Position numbers and translations under genes: made by a program
The notes under the pieces: generated by a model
What the model was told of the DNA's origin: nothing
The model's input: the letters and a program-made list of their open reading frames with translations, nothing else
The model's database searches: none
Assembly (NCBI GenBank): GCA_019090615.1
Contig: JAHRVQ010000047.1
Location: 57,691-121,690 of the forward strand
Length of the DNA stretch: 64,000 bases
Source: Pseudomonadales bacterium
GTDB lineage: Bacteria; Pseudomonadota; Gammaproteobacteria; Pseudomonadales; Azotimanducaceae
Direction: 5' to 3'
Shown here: one piece after another, positions 37,954 to 47,465 of the stretch
How the letters are laid out: each line of letters starts with the position of its first letter
Numbering within the stretch: position 1 is the first letter of the stretch

Positions 37954-39384
37954 CTAACTTGGGGTCCGAATCACCAGATTACGAATTTCAGTCATGTCTT
38001 CCATGGCAAATTTGACACCTTCACGGCCTAGACCACTTTCCTTAACGCCACCATAGGGCATATGGTCTACTCGCCAGGAAGGTACATCGCCGATGATGAC
38101 GCCGCCAACTTCCAGGGTATCCCAGGCTTTTTGCATCTTGTACAGGTCGCGGGTAAATATTCCGGCCTGTAGGCCGAATTGGCTAGCATTGACTAGTTCA
38201 AGCGCTTCATCAAAATCGGTAAACCTTGTGAGGTTTGCCAGCGGCCCAAAAGCTTCTTCGGTATTAGCCTTTGATTTGGCATCTACGTCTTCGAGCAAAG
38301 TTGCCTCAAGCATACTACCGTCTCGTTGGCCGCCGCATAAAACGCTAGCGCCTTCGGCTACGGCTTCCTCAATCCAGCTATGTAGGCGTGTGGCTTCCTT
38401 TTCTGAGATCATAGGACCAATAAAAGTTTTCGGGTCTTTCGGGTCGCCCATAACCAGGTTCTTTGCCTTGTCGACCAGCTTTTGTTTAAAAGTGTCGTAG
38501 ACCTTGTCGTGGACGATAATACGCTGTACACCGATGCAGCTTTGACCCGACTGATAGAAGGCACCAAAGATAACCCTTTCCACCGCATCATTCAGGTCGG
38601 CATCTGCATCGACAATAACGGCAGCATTACCACCGAGTTCCAGCACGACAGGTTTTTTGCCCGCTTTGTTTTTTAAATCCCAACCAACGCTGGGTGAACC
38701 AGTGAAGCTTAACAGCTTAAGGCGTTCGTCCTCTGTGAACAGGTTGGCGCCGGTTCTCAAACAGGGAAGGATAGAGAAAGCGCCTTTGGGCAGGTCAGTC
38801 TCAGCGAGTACCTCGCCGATGATAAGCGCCCCAATAGGCGTTAAACTGGCGGGTTTTAATACAAAGGGACAGCCAACAGCCAGTGCTGGTGCCACTTTGT
38901 GAGCGGTTAGGTTGAGCGGGAAATTAAACGGGCTAATAAAAGAACAGGGGCCAATTGGTACCCGTTTCCACATGCCAACATAACCGCGCGCTCGTGGGCT
39001 AATATCAAGCGGCTGGATTTCACCGGTCATTCGCACCGATTCTTCGGCGGCTATCTGGAAAGTATCAATCAGTCTTGATACCTCGCCTTCAGCATCTTTA
39101 ATGGGTTTGCCCGCCTCAATACAAAGCGATTCGGCAAGTTCATCAAAGCGTTCGCGGAAGCGTGTTACGCAATGCTCCAGGATTGCTTTGCGTTCATACG
39201 CGGCCATTGCGGCGCACGCTTGTTCCGCGTCGCATGCAGCCTGGATGGCTGCATCGATGGTGGCCGTATCGGCCATGGCGACGCGTGTTGCTACCTCGCC
39301 TGAATATTTATCTGTCACCTTGAGGTCTTCATTGGCGAATACTGCTTCGTTAGCCAGATAATAGGGGTACTTTTCGTTTAACAT
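37954..39384 (-). CDS. NAD(P)-dependent aldehyde dehydrogenase
   Basis: A 476-residue full-length ALDH-superfamily enzyme that oxidises an aldehyde to the acid (or CoA-independent carboxylate) in the cytoplasm. Catalytic residues are visible: N154 in SPFNFPLN, K177 in VLKPAS, E249 in LELGGN, and the nucleophile C283 in QSGQSCIGVQR. FTGSPSVG and EEAFGPLANL are further family marks. It lies 50 bp downstream of the acetolactate-synthase-like gene on the same strand, so the pair is probably one operon. Non-phosphorylating GAPDH-like and lactaldehyde dehydrogenase-like members share this shape; the substrate is open, perhaps the aldehyde product of the neighbouring TPP enzyme. Confidence 0.88.
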   Translation of the reverse strand: MLNEKYPYYLANEAVFANEDLKVTDKYSGEVATRVAMADTATIDAAIQAACDAEQACAAMAAYERKAILEHCVTRFRERFDELAESLCIEAGKPIKDAEGEVSRLIDTFQIAAEESVRMTGEIQPLDISPRARGYVGMWKRVPIGPCSFISPFNFPLNLTAHKVAPALAVGCPFVLKPASLTPIGALIIGEVLAETDLPKGAFSILPCLRTGANLFTEDERLKLLSFTGSPSVGWDLKNKAGKKPVVLELGGNAAVIVDADADLNDAVERVIFGAFYQSGQSCIGVQRIIVHDKVYDTFKQKLVDKAKNLVMGDPKDPKTFIGPMISEKEATRLHSWIEEAVAEGASVLCGGQRDGSMLEATLLEDVDAKSKANTEEAFGPLANLTRFTDFDEALELVNASQFGLQAGIFTRDLYKMQKAWDTLEVGGVIIGDVPSWRVDHMPYGGVKESGLGREGVKFAMEDMTEIRNLVIRTPS

Positions 39385-39434
39385 TGCTTAAGCCTCAAAT
39401 TTAATATGAACCCTGATTCTGCTCGATGAAAATC

Positions 39435-41084
39435 TTAGATTGATGCTGCAATATTACCCAATCTTTTGGTCAGCAACATATTTTCTCGATAATCAATGGG
39501 TACCACGATGAGGCTGGGTCCACTTTCTGCAAAGGACTGTTTTAGTGCAGGCACTATTTCGCTGGAACCTTTGATAAGGTGACTATGCCAGCCGAAGGCG
39601 TCGGCAAGTTTGCCCCAGTCTGGGTTGTCGAAACTTAGCGGGGTATGTTTGCCGAAGGAATTTTCCTGTTTCCAGGCAATAAGGCCGTACATATTATCTT
39701 CCCATACCATCACCGTAATATTGACATTAAGTCGTTTGGCAGTCTCCATTTCCTGGACATTCATCATGAAGCCCGCATCGCCGCATATTGCTAGTACATT
39801 GTTGTCCGGGTTTACCATGCCCGCAGCAATTGCACCGGGCAGAGCAAAACCCATTGAGCAGAAACCATTTGGTATTAGGCAGGTGTTGGGTTCATGGCAT
39901 TGATAATGGCGGGCGATCCACATTTTATGCGCGCCTACATCGGATAATAGTACGTCATTGGGGCCCATAACTTCGCGACAATCCCAGAGCACTTTCTGCG
40001 GGCGAACGACACCCTGGACATCATCGTCCTTGTATTCTGCAAGTTCTTTAGTCATGGCGGTTCTAGCTTCTGTCTGGGTGGTGAAATCCCAGTTTGATGG
40101 GCCATCTGCTTTGACGCGTTCATTTAGCATCCACAGTGTGTGCGCAAGGTCGCCTACGACCTCAAACTTGGGATGATATTCTTCGTCAATTTCAGCCGGT
40201 AGGAAGTCAGCGTGGACAATGGTTTTTTGTCCATTTGGGTTCCATAAATGCGGATGGTATTCAACCATATCGAAGCCCAGTGTGATGATAAGGTCGGCAT
40301 CATCAATGGCGTGGAAGACGACGTCTTTTGCCTGAAGACCTGCGGTATAAAGACAATAAGGGGCGTCCATATCGACACAGCCTTTAGCCATAAAGGTACT
40401 AATCACGCCAATGCCTGTTTGTTCGCAAAAGGTTCTGAGTTGGGCGGAGGCTCTTTTTCTTATACAGCCGTTACCCGCAAGGATAATGGGTTTTTTCGCA
40501 GCTTTTATGGCATCCCAGGCACGATTAACTGCCTTGTCGTCAGCGACCGGGCGGCGGAATCTAACAGGCTCTATAGGTAGTTTGGAGGTTTCTTTTTCAG
40601 CGATGTCTTCGGGCAGTTCGATCAATACGGCACCTGGTTTCTCGGTTCGAATAATCCGCACGCCTTTTCGAATAATCTCTGGAATGGTGTTTTCGTTAAG
40701 TACTGTCTGGGCCCATTTAGTCACGGGTTTAAACATGCCGACGACATCCATTACCTGATGGGATTCTTTGTGGAGTCGATCGGATGAACCTTGCCCTGTA
40801 AGTACTAACATGGGTGCGCGGTCCATATTGGCATCTGCTACGCCTGTAATCAGGTTGGTGGCACCTGGTCCGAGGGTACCCAGGCAACCGGCTGGTTCGC
40901 CTGTTAGCCGGCCATATATCTCGGCCATAAACGCTGCCCCCTGTTCATGGCGACATAAGATGAACTGGATCTTTGAGTCTTCTAAAGACATCATAAAGTC
41001 TGCGTTTTCTTCACCAGGAACACCAAAAATATACTCAATTCCCTCTGTTTCCAGGCATTTCACAAATAGGTCTGATGCTTTCAT
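39435..41084 (-). CDS. Acetolactate-synthase-like TPP enzyme, large subunit only
   Basis: A 549-residue thiamin-diphosphate enzyme. The N-terminal pyrimidine domain has IFGVPGEENADFM, the catalytic E47 in CRHEQGAAFMAE, and LGPGATNLITGVADANMDRAP. The C-terminal domain carries the TPP motif GDAGFMMNVQEMETAK ending at WEDNMYG. It resembles catabolic acetolactate synthases and related 2-oxoacid decarboxylases, which work without a regulatory small subunit; no ilvH-like gene is present. Coupling to an aldehyde dehydrogenase suggests that an aldehyde or 2-oxo acid is handled by both. The exact reaction is uncertain, and names such as IlvB or AlsS would be over-specific. Confidence 0.85.
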   Translation of the reverse strand: MKASDLFVKCLETEGIEYIFGVPGEENADFMMSLEDSKIQFILCRHEQGAAFMAEIYGRLTGEPAGCLGTLGPGATNLITGVADANMDRAPMLVLTGQGSSDRLHKESHQVMDVVGMFKPVTKWAQTVLNENTIPEIIRKGVRIIRTEKPGAVLIELPEDIAEKETSKLPIEPVRFRRPVADDKAVNRAWDAIKAAKKPIILAGNGCIRKRASAQLRTFCEQTGIGVISTFMAKGCVDMDAPYCLYTAGLQAKDVVFHAIDDADLIITLGFDMVEYHPHLWNPNGQKTIVHADFLPAEIDEEYHPKFEVVGDLAHTLWMLNERVKADGPSNWDFTTQTEARTAMTKELAEYKDDDVQGVVRPQKVLWDCREVMGPNDVLLSDVGAHKMWIARHYQCHEPNTCLIPNGFCSMGFALPGAIAAGMVNPDNNVLAICGDAGFMMNVQEMETAKRLNVNITVMVWEDNMYGLIAWKQENSFGKHTPLSFDNPDWGKLADAFGWHSHLIKGSSEIVPALKQSFAESGPSLIVVPIDYRENMLLTKRLGNIAASI

Positions 41085-41203
41085 TTTTTTCCATCCTTAG
41101 GCTTAGCAAGTGATAAGTATGTACGAGTTTGCGTTCGTTTATGTATTGATCTGGGAATTGGCAGCGCTATAACTCTGAAACCTGGCGGCAGATATCCATT
41201 GGT

Positions 41204-41261
41204 AGGATTCTAACCATTCTAAAATACGAATGTTATGTTTAATATTATTTATCAGAATCCT
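41204..41261. promoter_or_regulatory. Separated inverted repeat upstream of the TPP-enzyme operon
   Basis: AGGATTCT (41204-41211) and AGAATCCT (41254-41261) are exact reverse complements 42 bp apart, about 120-177 bp upstream of the leftward start at 41084. They could be paired operator half-sites for DNA looping; no regulator gene is adjacent. Confidence 0.3.
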
Positions 41262-41340
41262 GAGTTAGTTTAGACCTAATTTGGTTAGCTGGCAGCCTAT
41301 CATCGCGTCAATTTTGCCCCAACAGGTGGCGACAGTGGTT

Positions 41341-42234
41341 TTAGCTGACTTTGTTGGTTGTTAATTGAGCATCAAGAGGTCGTAGTTTTATCCATCCTGT
41401 TTCAATATTTTCATCAGCTGTTTCCCAACCTGTATCGCCAGGGAGCAAGATGTCATTATGCTGGTTAACTCTGACGCGCTGTTTGGTTTGATTGTGCGCT
41501 GCGGCATCAATGGCTTGTGATGCAGTTTTGAATTTTGCCAAACTTTGAATCATACGCAGTGTGGGTGCCATTAATTGTAGCTCGCCGCCTGAATGCTTAC
41601 TTAATATACTGGCTGGCGATAACCAGTCAGACTGGATAAGTTCATTATTATCGTGGTCGGCTGTCTGATTTGATGGCATAAGTGCAATAAAAAACCGCGC
41701 ATCAAACCGCCGTGTCGCACCCACTGGGGTAATCCAACGAGCAATATAATGTAGCTTGCTTAAATTGAGCTGAAGTTTTTCGGTATTAATGATTTGCCGG
41801 AAATTGGCACTATTGTCATTCACTGCATCACGGTGTCGTTGAAACCTGGTTGTTTGTTCCGTCTCCAACAATGAAAGCGGGTTGCCTGCCTGGTCGTATG
41901 CGGCGATTAATATGCCCGCTTCTTCGAATACCTCGCGTATAGCGGCAATCTGGTAGGCAAGATCGGTGGTTATGATATCGGAGTTTATGAGATTAGTGTT
42001 GTCCACGGTTTGATGGTTGTGACGTAGTGTGGAGAAGTCCTTATGATGGTCGGCCGAGTCAACAGCGCCGCCGGGGAAAACCCACATACCTGGCCCAAAA
42101 ACATGTTTAGGGTTTCTTTTCATGATGAAGACCTTGAGGTCTGGCCGATCATCAATTAACAATACCGTGGCCGCTGGCCGCACAGGTAGCGGCTCAGGTG
42201 TTTTATTTTCTAGATCCATTTTTTGCAGATCCAT
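41341..42234 (-). CDS. NUDIX hydrolase, NUDT7/NUDT19-like
   Basis: I place the start at the ATG at 42234 (MDLQKMDLENK); a GTG at 42288 is possible but lacks a ribosome site. The ~297-residue protein has the NUDIX box REVFEEAGIL preceded by MWVFPGGAVDSADH, with a long insert (about 40 residues) between the first GG and the REVFEE part. This large-insert form is typical of the NUDT7/NUDT19 group, which hydrolyses CoA and acyl-CoA to 3',5'-ADP and phosphopantetheine. Later parts (ARWITPVGATRRFDARFFIA) also match that group. It lies 125 bp downstream of uvrA on the same strand. Confidence 0.83.
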   Translation of the reverse strand: MDLQKMDLENKTPEPLPVRPAATVLLIDDRPDLKVFIMKRNPKHVFGPGMWVFPGGAVDSADHHKDFSTLRHNHQTVDNTNLINSDIITTDLAYQIAAIREVFEEAGILIAAYDQAGNPLSLLETEQTTRFQRHRDAVNDNSANFRQIINTEKLQLNLSKLHYIARWITPVGATRRFDARFFIALMPSNQTADHDNNELIQSDWLSPASILSKHSGGELQLMAPTLRMIQSLAKFKTASQAIDAAAHNQTKQRVRVNQHNDILLPGDTGWETADENIETGWIKLRPLDAQLTTNKVS

Positions 42235-42250
42235 TTTTTTAGATCCATGC
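42217..42250 (-). repeat. ATGGATCT triplication at the NUDIX gene start
   Basis: The coding strand reads ATGGATCT three times (starting 42248, 42234 and 42219) separated by A-rich 6-7 base spacers. The last two are in frame and give MDLQKMDLENK; the first is one base out of frame. The duplication makes the true start ambiguous. Confidence 0.65.
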
Positions 42251-42359
42251 TTTTCAAATAAACAATGTGAACACCTCGACCATACCACAGCAAAATCACT
42301 AAGGGGAAGAGACCTAAACAGAGTTATACGTTATTCATTAATATTAGGCTGCTATGTAG

Positions 42360-45245
42360 TTATTTTTTTGCCTTGCCTGGTTTGGTTTTGCGTAAGGCGG
42401 CTTTTTTTAATAACGGTGCAAGATATTCACCGGTGGCGGACTGTTTGTGTTTAGCCACTTTTTCGGGTGTGCCCTGGACAATTATTTTACCGCCGTCAGG
42501 TCCCCCCTGAGGGCCCAGGTCAATAATCCAGTCAGCGGTTTTTATAACATCCAGGTTATGTTCGATCACGGTAACCGTATTACCCGCATCTACCAGTCTG
42601 TTTAACACCTGCAGTAATTTTTTTATGTCATCAAAATGCAGGCCGGTAGTGGGTTCATCGAGTATATATAAGGTCCTGCCGGTGGCAATTTTTGATAGCT
42701 CTCGGGCTAATTTGATGCGTTGTGCTTCACCACCAGAAAGGGTCGAGGAAGGCTGCCCAAGGTGTAAATAGTCGAGCCCTACATCCACTAACAATTGCAG
42801 CTTGTTGAGGATTTTTGGATGCTCAGAGAAATGCTTAACTGAGTCGGCAATGGTCATACTAAGAATATCGGCAATATTTTTATTCTGGTATTTAACCTCT
42901 AATGTAGCGTCATTGAAACGAAGGCCTTTACAGGCTTCACACTGAACAAAAACATCCGCCAGAAAATGCATTTCGATTTTCCTCATGCCGTCACCTTTAC
43001 AGTCTTCACAACGACCGCCTTTGACATTAAAGGAAAAACGACCGGGTTTATAGCCACGCATCCTGGCACCCGGTAATAACGAGAAAAAACTGCGGATTTC
43101 ATCGAATACCTTGATGTAAGTGGCAGGATTACTGCGAGGTGTGCGGCCGATCGGTCTTTGATCAATTGCCACTACCTTGTCCAGTTGCTCAAGGCCAGTA
43201 ACTTCATCATGATCGCCAATGATCTGAGATGAAAGAATCTGTGATGATTTATGTAAATGACGGTTAAGTGCCGGCAGTAAGATGTCGTTAACCAGGGTTG
43301 ATTTCCCAGCACCTGAAACGCCGGTAACCGCAGTGAAAATGCCAAGTGGGAAATCCACATCAAGGTTCTTCAAATTATTGGCTCTGGCACCTTTAACGGT
43401 AATATAGTTTGAGACTTTTCGGCGTTCATCAGGCTGCTCGATCTGGTTGCGACCGGACAAATAATTACCGGTCAGAGAACGGGGGTTTTTTTCCAGGCTG
43501 GCGGGGGTGCCAGCATGCACTATATGACCGCCCTGGGTGCCCGCACCGGGACCAAAGTCCACCACATAGTCTGCCAGGCGAATGGTCTCTTCATCGTGTT
43601 CAACCACAACAACGGTATTGCCGATATCACGCATTCTGATTAATGTTGCCATTAGTTTGTCGTTATCTCTTTGATGCAGGCCAATACTCGGCTCATCCAA
43701 TATATAGATTACCCCGGAAAGCTCTGAACCGACCTGGCTTGCGAGCCTGATTCGCTGGGATTCGCCGCCCGACAGCGACGGCCCCAGCCGGTCTAGTGAA
43801 AGGTAGGCTAATCCCACTGACACCAGGAAATTAAGTCGATTACTTATTTCTTTCAAAATTTCTTCAGCAATTTCGCCAGCCGCACCGGGTAAATTCATCT
43901 GCGCAAAAAAATCACTTGCCTGATCTATAGTCCAGCTTGATATATCGACAATGGTCCGGTCTGCGACCCGAACAGCCGCGCTGTCATTATTTAACCGGGT
44001 GCCGCTGCAATCAGGACAAGTACTGGTGGTTAAAAACTGTGAGTACCAGCGCTTCATGGATTCTGATTTGGTGTTGCGAAACCTGCGCATAAGTCGATTG
44101 GTTAACCCCTCATACCGGGCCTGGCTAGTACCGTGTTTGCCCCAGTTCACCTTATAGCGTTTTTCTCCAGTACCCTTGAGAATTTTTTCGCGTTGCAATT
44201 GGGTGAGTTTTTGCCAGGGCTTGTTCATGGGGATTTTTAGATATTCAAATACCTGGCGATGGAAGCTTGCACCCATTGCATTGTTTTCTGGGTGTATTTT
44301 TCCCACTGCTTTTAAGGCACCCTCTGCCAGGGTTAAGGACTTGTCAGGGATAATAAGATTGACATCAAATGCCAACTGGGTACCGAGGCCGTTACAATTG
44401 GTACACATACCCTGGGGTGAATTAAATGAGAACGCCTGGGGTGTGAGTGCCGGAAAAGAAAGGTTGCAGTGACTACAGGAGAGATGCTCGGAAAATATTT
44501 TATCCTTGTGCTGGTCAACCGCTGCAATAAGCATCCCATCGCCGAGTTTAAGTGCGGCCTCGACTGATTCGGTGAGCCGCTGCAGGCTATCAGGTTTCAC
44601 CACCAGGCGGTCTACCACTGCTTCAACGGTGTGTTTTTTGCGTTTATCTAATGATTCAATGGATTCACTGCGTATAATTTCGCCGTTTAATCTGATGCGG
44701 ACAAAACCCTGGGCTCGAATATCCGCCAGTAGATCTCGATGCTCGCCGCGCCGATTGACTAATAAAGGCACCAGCAACAGTAGCTGACTTTCAACCGGTA
44801 AACTGGCCAGCTCGTGGGCAATATGTTGTGCCGTCTGACCTTGTACCTTGCGCTGGCAGGCTGGGCAATGCTGAATACCAACTCGGGCAAATAATACCCT
44901 GAGGTAATCAGAAATTTCTGTGATAGTGCCAACCGTGGAACGTGGGTTTCTGCCGGTGGTTTTTTGTTCGATGGATATGGTGGGGGAAAGCCCTCTAATC
45001 ATATCGTATTTGGGTTTTTCCATTTGGCCGAGAAATTGCCTGGCGTAGGCCGATAATGATTCTACATAGCGTCTTTGGCCTTCTGCATACAGAGTATCGA
45101 AAGCAAGAGAGGATTTGCCCGAACCTGAGACACCGGTAAGCACCACTAGTTTGCGTTTGGGGATTTTTACTTCTACAGATTGTAGATTGTTCTCCCTGGC
45201 GCCGCGGATATGGATATGATCAAGTTCTTCTGCTGCAATCTTCAT
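42360..45245 (-). CDS. uvrA: UvrABC excinuclease subunit A
   Basis: A 961-residue UvrA, slightly longer than the usual ~940 because of a basic C-terminal tail (LLKKAALRKTKPGKAKK). It is the damage-recognition ATPase of nucleotide excision repair, working as a dimer that loads UvrB. Both ABC units are intact: Walker A GVSGSGKSSLAFDTL and GVSGAGKSTLVNDIL, signatures LSGGESQRIRLAS and LSGGEAQRIKLAR, and Walker B VIYILDEPS and TLYILDEPT. Zinc modules with CSHCNLSF/CTNC and CEDCKGDG/CEACKGLRF are present. A LexA-type operator lies 25 bp upstream of the ATG, as expected for an SOS gene. Confidence 0.97.
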   Translation of the reverse strand: MKIAAEELDHIHIRGARENNLQSVEVKIPKRKLVVLTGVSGSGKSSLAFDTLYAEGQRRYVESLSAYARQFLGQMEKPKYDMIRGLSPTISIEQKTTGRNPRSTVGTITEISDYLRVLFARVGIQHCPACQRKVQGQTAQHIAHELASLPVESQLLLLVPLLVNRRGEHRDLLADIRAQGFVRIRLNGEIIRSESIESLDKRKKHTVEAVVDRLVVKPDSLQRLTESVEAALKLGDGMLIAAVDQHKDKIFSEHLSCSHCNLSFPALTPQAFSFNSPQGMCTNCNGLGTQLAFDVNLIIPDKSLTLAEGALKAVGKIHPENNAMGASFHRQVFEYLKIPMNKPWQKLTQLQREKILKGTGEKRYKVNWGKHGTSQARYEGLTNRLMRRFRNTKSESMKRWYSQFLTTSTCPDCSGTRLNNDSAAVRVADRTIVDISSWTIDQASDFFAQMNLPGAAGEIAEEILKEISNRLNFLVSVGLAYLSLDRLGPSLSGGESQRIRLASQVGSELSGVIYILDEPSIGLHQRDNDKLMATLIRMRDIGNTVVVVEHDEETIRLADYVVDFGPGAGTQGGHIVHAGTPASLEKNPRSLTGNYLSGRNQIEQPDERRKVSNYITVKGARANNLKNLDVDFPLGIFTAVTGVSGAGKSTLVNDILLPALNRHLHKSSQILSSQIIGDHDEVTGLEQLDKVVAIDQRPIGRTPRSNPATYIKVFDEIRSFFSLLPGARMRGYKPGRFSFNVKGGRCEDCKGDGMRKIEMHFLADVFVQCEACKGLRFNDATLEVKYQNKNIADILSMTIADSVKHFSEHPKILNKLQLLVDVGLDYLHLGQPSSTLSGGEAQRIKLARELSKIATGRTLYILDEPTTGLHFDDIKKLLQVLNRLVDAGNTVTVIEHNLDVIKTADWIIDLGPQGGPDGGKIIVQGTPEKVAKHKQSATGEYLAPLLKKAALRKTKPGKAKK

Positions 45246-45269
45246 GGATGACTTTCTATAAAAAGAAGT

Positions 45270-45285
45270 ATGTATATATATACAG
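45270..45285 (-). promoter_or_regulatory. LexA (SOS) box of uvrA
   Basis: On the uvrA coding strand the sequence is CTGTATATATATACAT, matching the gammaproteobacterial consensus CTGT-N8-ACAG in 7 of 8 fixed positions with the classic alternating AT core. It sits 25 bp upstream of the uvrA start, where LexA would block the promoter. The divergent CinA-domain gene starts 181 bp away and may or may not share control. Confidence 0.75.
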
Positions 45286-45465
45286 CAAAGCTAAGTCAAT
45301 GATTAGCTTTGCTAAATTGCTGCCAGCACACCAGGTCATGCAACAGTGGGTCAATTTTTTGGCCTGTATGGCAATGAGCATGGCGCTGGGTGTTCAACAG
45401 TTGAAAAGCCTGTAAACTGAATGATTATTTACAAGTTATTAGGCGCCAAGCGCGTAGGGGTATCC

Positions 45466-46218
45466 ATGAAATCACGGCATGTCACGGGTTGCATGATCAT
45501 CATCGGTAATGAAATACTTTCAGGTCGCACCCAGGATACGAACCTGAATTATTTAACCAAGTCATTGAATGAAGCCGGCGTAAAGCTGGTTGAAGCAAGG
45601 GTTATACCAGATATTGAAGAGGTCATAGTAGCCACCGTTAACGAATGCCGAGGCAAGTTTGACTGGGTATTCACCACCGGCGGTATTGGTCCGACCCACG
45701 ACGATATTACCGCGACCTGTATAGCCAAAGCGTTTGATAAACCGCTGGTTATTCACCCTGAAATAGCGGCAGTGATTAGACAACGTGAAAGCACCGAAGA
45801 AGCAATGCAAGCACGGATGTTAATGGCCAGGGTCCCTGAGGGGGCGCAGCTGATTGACAATCCAACAGGCGGTCCACAGGGTTTTCAGGTCGACAATGTA
45901 TTTGTTATGGCGGGTGTGCCGATGGTCATGCAGGCCATGGTAGATACCCTCGACAAGCAACGCCTGCAAGGCGGTGAGCCAATCCGGTCGCGCTCAATTG
46001 GCGCTTACCTGGGTGAGAGCCAGATGGCGAAAAAACTAGCCGTAATCCAGAACCAACATCCAGAGGTTGATCTGGGCAGTTATCCTTTTTATCGTCAGGA
46101 TGGTTACGGTGCCAATTTGGTGATGCGCGGCGTAGATGAAAAAGAATTAGAAGTCATGCAGGAAAAGGTGCGGGCTATGATCCTATCCTTTGGTGCTGAA
46201 CCGCTGGAAAGTGAATGA
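45466..46218 (+). CDS. CinA-type molybdopterin-binding domain protein
   Basis: I take the ATG at 45466 because TAGGGG (45455-45460) precedes it at good spacing; the ATG at 45421 lacks such a site. The 250-residue protein has the MoaB/MogA-like fold of the CinA N-terminal domain: IIGNEILSGRTQDTN, TTGGIGPTHDDITA, NPTGGPQGFQV and the VFVMAGVPMVM strand. The C-terminal nicotinamide-nucleotide amidase domain of full CinA is absent, so this is the short single-domain form often annotated competence/damage-inducible protein A. Its role is not settled. The stop overlaps the phosphoesterase start (ATGA), indicating a two-gene operon. Confidence 0.85.
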   Translation: MKSRHVTGCMIIIGNEILSGRTQDTNLNYLTKSLNEAGVKLVEARVIPDIEEVIVATVNECRGKFDWVFTTGGIGPTHDDITATCIAKAFDKPLVIHPEIAAVIRQRESTEEAMQARMLMARVPEGAQLIDNPTGGPQGFQVDNVFVMAGVPMVMQAMVDTLDKQRLQGGEPIRSRSIGAYLGESQMAKKLAVIQNQHPEVDLGSYPFYRQDGYGANLVMRGVDEKELEVMQEKVRAMILSFGAEPLESE

Positions 46219-47327
46219 TTAACAACCATAACGGCAATACAGCAGAGGCTTCGACCAGAAGTAACCGCAGCTGGCAATTCGGTGGCCTTGTATTGTTCGT
46301 TCTAGCGCTACATATCCCCTTATTTTTCTATCCGATTTTACGCCTGGCAAGCTGGTTGGCGCTGCCAGGCTGGCTGACCATGATGTTGCTGCTACCCCTG
46401 TCTAGCAGCCAGTTAATCAGCCGGGTTTTGTTTAAAAATGCCTCTGGACCCGTTGCGCAATTTGCTCGCAAAGGTGCTGATTTCTGGTTGGGCCTGGCAC
46501 CTATATTGTTAATGACGTTATTAGTTTTTGAACTTTTAGTGCTGACAACAGGCCTATCACAGCGCATAGCAGCCTTGAATATTATTGGTTTTACGCTATT
46601 TGCAGGGTTCATTGGGCTTATAACAGCCATAACGCCTAAGGTTAAGACGATACGTTTAACATCGAAAAAAATAACCCAGCCGTTACGTTTCGTGCAGGTA
46701 ACGGACGTCCATATTGGCTCCAGAAGTAGTACCTTTTTAGAAAAAATCGTGTTTCGTATTAGCCACCTTAACCCGGACTTTGTCTGCATTACCGGCGATT
46801 TGATTGACGCCACCGGGGTGCAGGAACATCAATTGCTGGCCTTGAAAAGCATTGCAGGGCCCGTCTACTACTGCACCGGCAACCATGAGAAATACGAAGA
46901 TTATGACCAGATTCTGCTGCGCCTGCAGAAGCTGGGGGTTGATGTGTTGCATACTAAGGCCATGCATTTCCGGCCCGATGTGCAGGTAATGGGTATTGAA
47001 GATATGGAAGACCCAATGCAGGTTGAGAAGGAACTAAAACACATCAAACTCGATAAAGCGGCCTTTAAATTACTTTTGTATCATCGTCCACGGGGGCTTG
47101 AAGCAGCAGCAGCAAACGACATAGACCTTATCCTTAGTGGCCACACCCATAACGGCCAGATATTTCCCTTTAATTTTATTGTGCGACGTGTCTTTAGCAG
47201 GATCCGGGGTATGTATCAGCTGGGTGAGTCACGTCAGTATGTGTCGCAGGGTACAGGTACCTGGGGCCCGGTACTCCGGTTGGGGACCTGGAGTGAAATC
47301 ACCTTGTTTGAATATTTACCTGAATAA
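46215..47327 (+). CDS. Membrane-anchored metallophosphoesterase (YkuE/YaeI-like)
   Basis: A 370-residue protein with four N-terminal membrane helices (about 23-145) and a C-terminal calcineurin-like phosphoesterase. The metal-binding motifs are in order: VTDVHIGS (D-x-H), CITGDLID (GD), CTGNHEKYEDY (GNHE), LLYHRPRG and SGHTHNGQ (GHxH). This organisation matches the YkuE/YaeI group, some of which cleave lipid-linked substrates such as UDP-diacylglucosamine; the actual substrate is unknown. Its start overlaps the CinA-domain gene by 4 bp. Confidence 0.87.
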   Translation: MINNHNGNTAEASTRSNRSWQFGGLVLFVLALHIPLFFYPILRLASWLALPGWLTMMLLLPLSSSQLISRVLFKNASGPVAQFARKGADFWLGLAPILLMTLLVFELLVLTTGLSQRIAALNIIGFTLFAGFIGLITAITPKVKTIRLTSKKITQPLRFVQVTDVHIGSRSSTFLEKIVFRISHLNPDFVCITGDLIDATGVQEHQLLALKSIAGPVYYCTGNHEKYEDYDQILLRLQKLGVDVLHTKAMHFRPDVQVMGIEDMEDPMQVEKELKHIKLDKAAFKLLLYHRPRGLEAAAANDIDLILSGHTHNGQIFPFNFIVRRVFSRIRGMYQLGESRQYVSQGTGTWGPVLRLGTWSEITLFEYLPE

Positions 47328-47465
47328 CGCCATGAGTTCCAGGTTAAACACGGCATTGGTGCCAGCTTAGTTTATGATTTGAAATTAGGTAATATCGATC
47401 AATTAAATATACGGGGTATTCAGCGCCAGGTCATCAGAGAGTTAAGGCGTATAATTTTGCTGGCC

